From CAYPOY01 sp964412395 (GTDB taxonomy: Bacteria; Chloroflexota; Anaerolineae; B4-G1), in assembly GCA_964412395.1 (NCBI GenBank), contig CAYPOY010000325.1, forward strand, positions 1 through 6,022: DNA of 6,022 nt. Reading direction: 5' to 3'. This document shows, piece after piece, positions 5,857 to 6,022 of this stretch; the first letter of the stretch is position 1; each line of letters starts with the position of its first letter. Made by a program: the position numbers and the translations under genes. A model generated the notes under the pieces. It ran no database searches. It saw nothing but the letters and a program-made list of their open reading frames with translations, and was not told where the DNA came from.

Positions 5857-6022
5857 CTACTGAAACCAAGCACCGCGAAATCGCAGGGCTTTTGACTCCC
5901 ACGATTGGGGGTCGATCTCAAGAACCGCGATCTGCCGCTTAAATCCGGGATCGATTCCGCCAATGAGGTAGAGCTTGCCAAGCGTTGACACGGCGGCTCG
6001 GTCGGCCGCTGGCTCAGGAAGA
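5857..6022 (-). CDS. Kelch-repeat protein, C-terminal fragment (partial, enters from right edge)
   Basis: The frame is open from the window edge to a TAG at 5857-5859 and gives 54 residues. Within it, DRAAVSTLGKLYLIGG, then ID, then VLEIDPQSWE fits one kelch repeat: R-x-A, GKxYxxGG, and the yDPxxxxW ending. Kelch repeats build beta-propellers that serve as binding surfaces; in bacteria many are secreted or periplasmic. The start and the other blades lie outside the window. The protein ends 13 residues after the final Trp, which could be a natural end of the last blade or a truncation within the next one. The downstream DNA on the same strand shows no T-rich terminator; a 5-bp hairpin (CAGGA/TCCTG) occurs near 5808-5821. 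The kelch assignment rests on one blade, so it is good but not certain. Confidence 0.65.
   Translation of the reverse strand, partial: LPEPAADRAAVSTLGKLYLIGGIDPGFKRQIAVLEIDPQSWESKALRFRGAWFQ

Noticed and set aside
5622..5942. 106-codon plus-strand open frame
   Set aside because: It overlaps the kelch fragment, the promoter and the RAYT-like tract on the opposite strand, and the protein resembles nothing I know.
1..6022. CRISPR array, tRNA or rRNA gene
   Set aside because: I saw no regularly spaced repeats, cloverleaf with a CCA-type end, or rRNA-like conserved blocks.

Overview
The window is bacterial. Every recognisable gene or gene remnant lies on the minus strand: a REP-associated (IS200/IS605-like) transposase fragment, a von Willebrand A protein, a family 5 solute-binding protein with a very long C-terminal extension, a serpin tail and a kelch-repeat fragment. 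Strong AGGAGG-type ribosome binding sites and a sigma70-type promoter support a bacterial host. Base composition looks roughly balanced by eye (not computed). I cannot place the phylum. RAYT-type transposases, kelch proteins and bacterial serpins occur in many environmental lineages.

Layout by window coordinates. 1-390 holds the remnant of a RAYT-like element: its start and HUH half are intact, but the half with the catalytic tyrosine is missing. 394-439 holds two adjacent DNA hairpins that look like a REP-type unit. 440-627 has no gene. 628-1521 encodes a membrane-anchored or secreted VWA protein with a complete MIDAS metal site. 1522-1785 is a spacer. 1786-5280 encodes a 1164-residue exported protein: an OppA/DppA-like peptide-binding domain, then EF-hand-like acidic loops, a long helical region and a tryptophan-rich beta domain. 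5281-5499 is its leader region. 5500-5598 is the last 32 codons of a serpin without the rest of the gene. 5608-5640 resembles the sequence upstream of the transposase remnant. 5651-5759 holds a near-consensus promoter and a perfect ribosome binding site that now lead only into a 12-codon frame. 5857-6022 is the C-terminal end of a kelch-repeat protein that enters from beyond the right edge.

The two intact genes are in tandem, 264 nt apart, in the order binding protein then VWA. Both encode exported proteins whose mature starts begin MRKG, and both carry likely divalent-metal sites. A joint surface role is plausible but is inference. No permease or ATPase is visible. The flanks look like an eroding region in which RAYT/REP-like sequences sit at the edges of broken genes. 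The most unusual item is the architecture of the 1164-residue binding protein.
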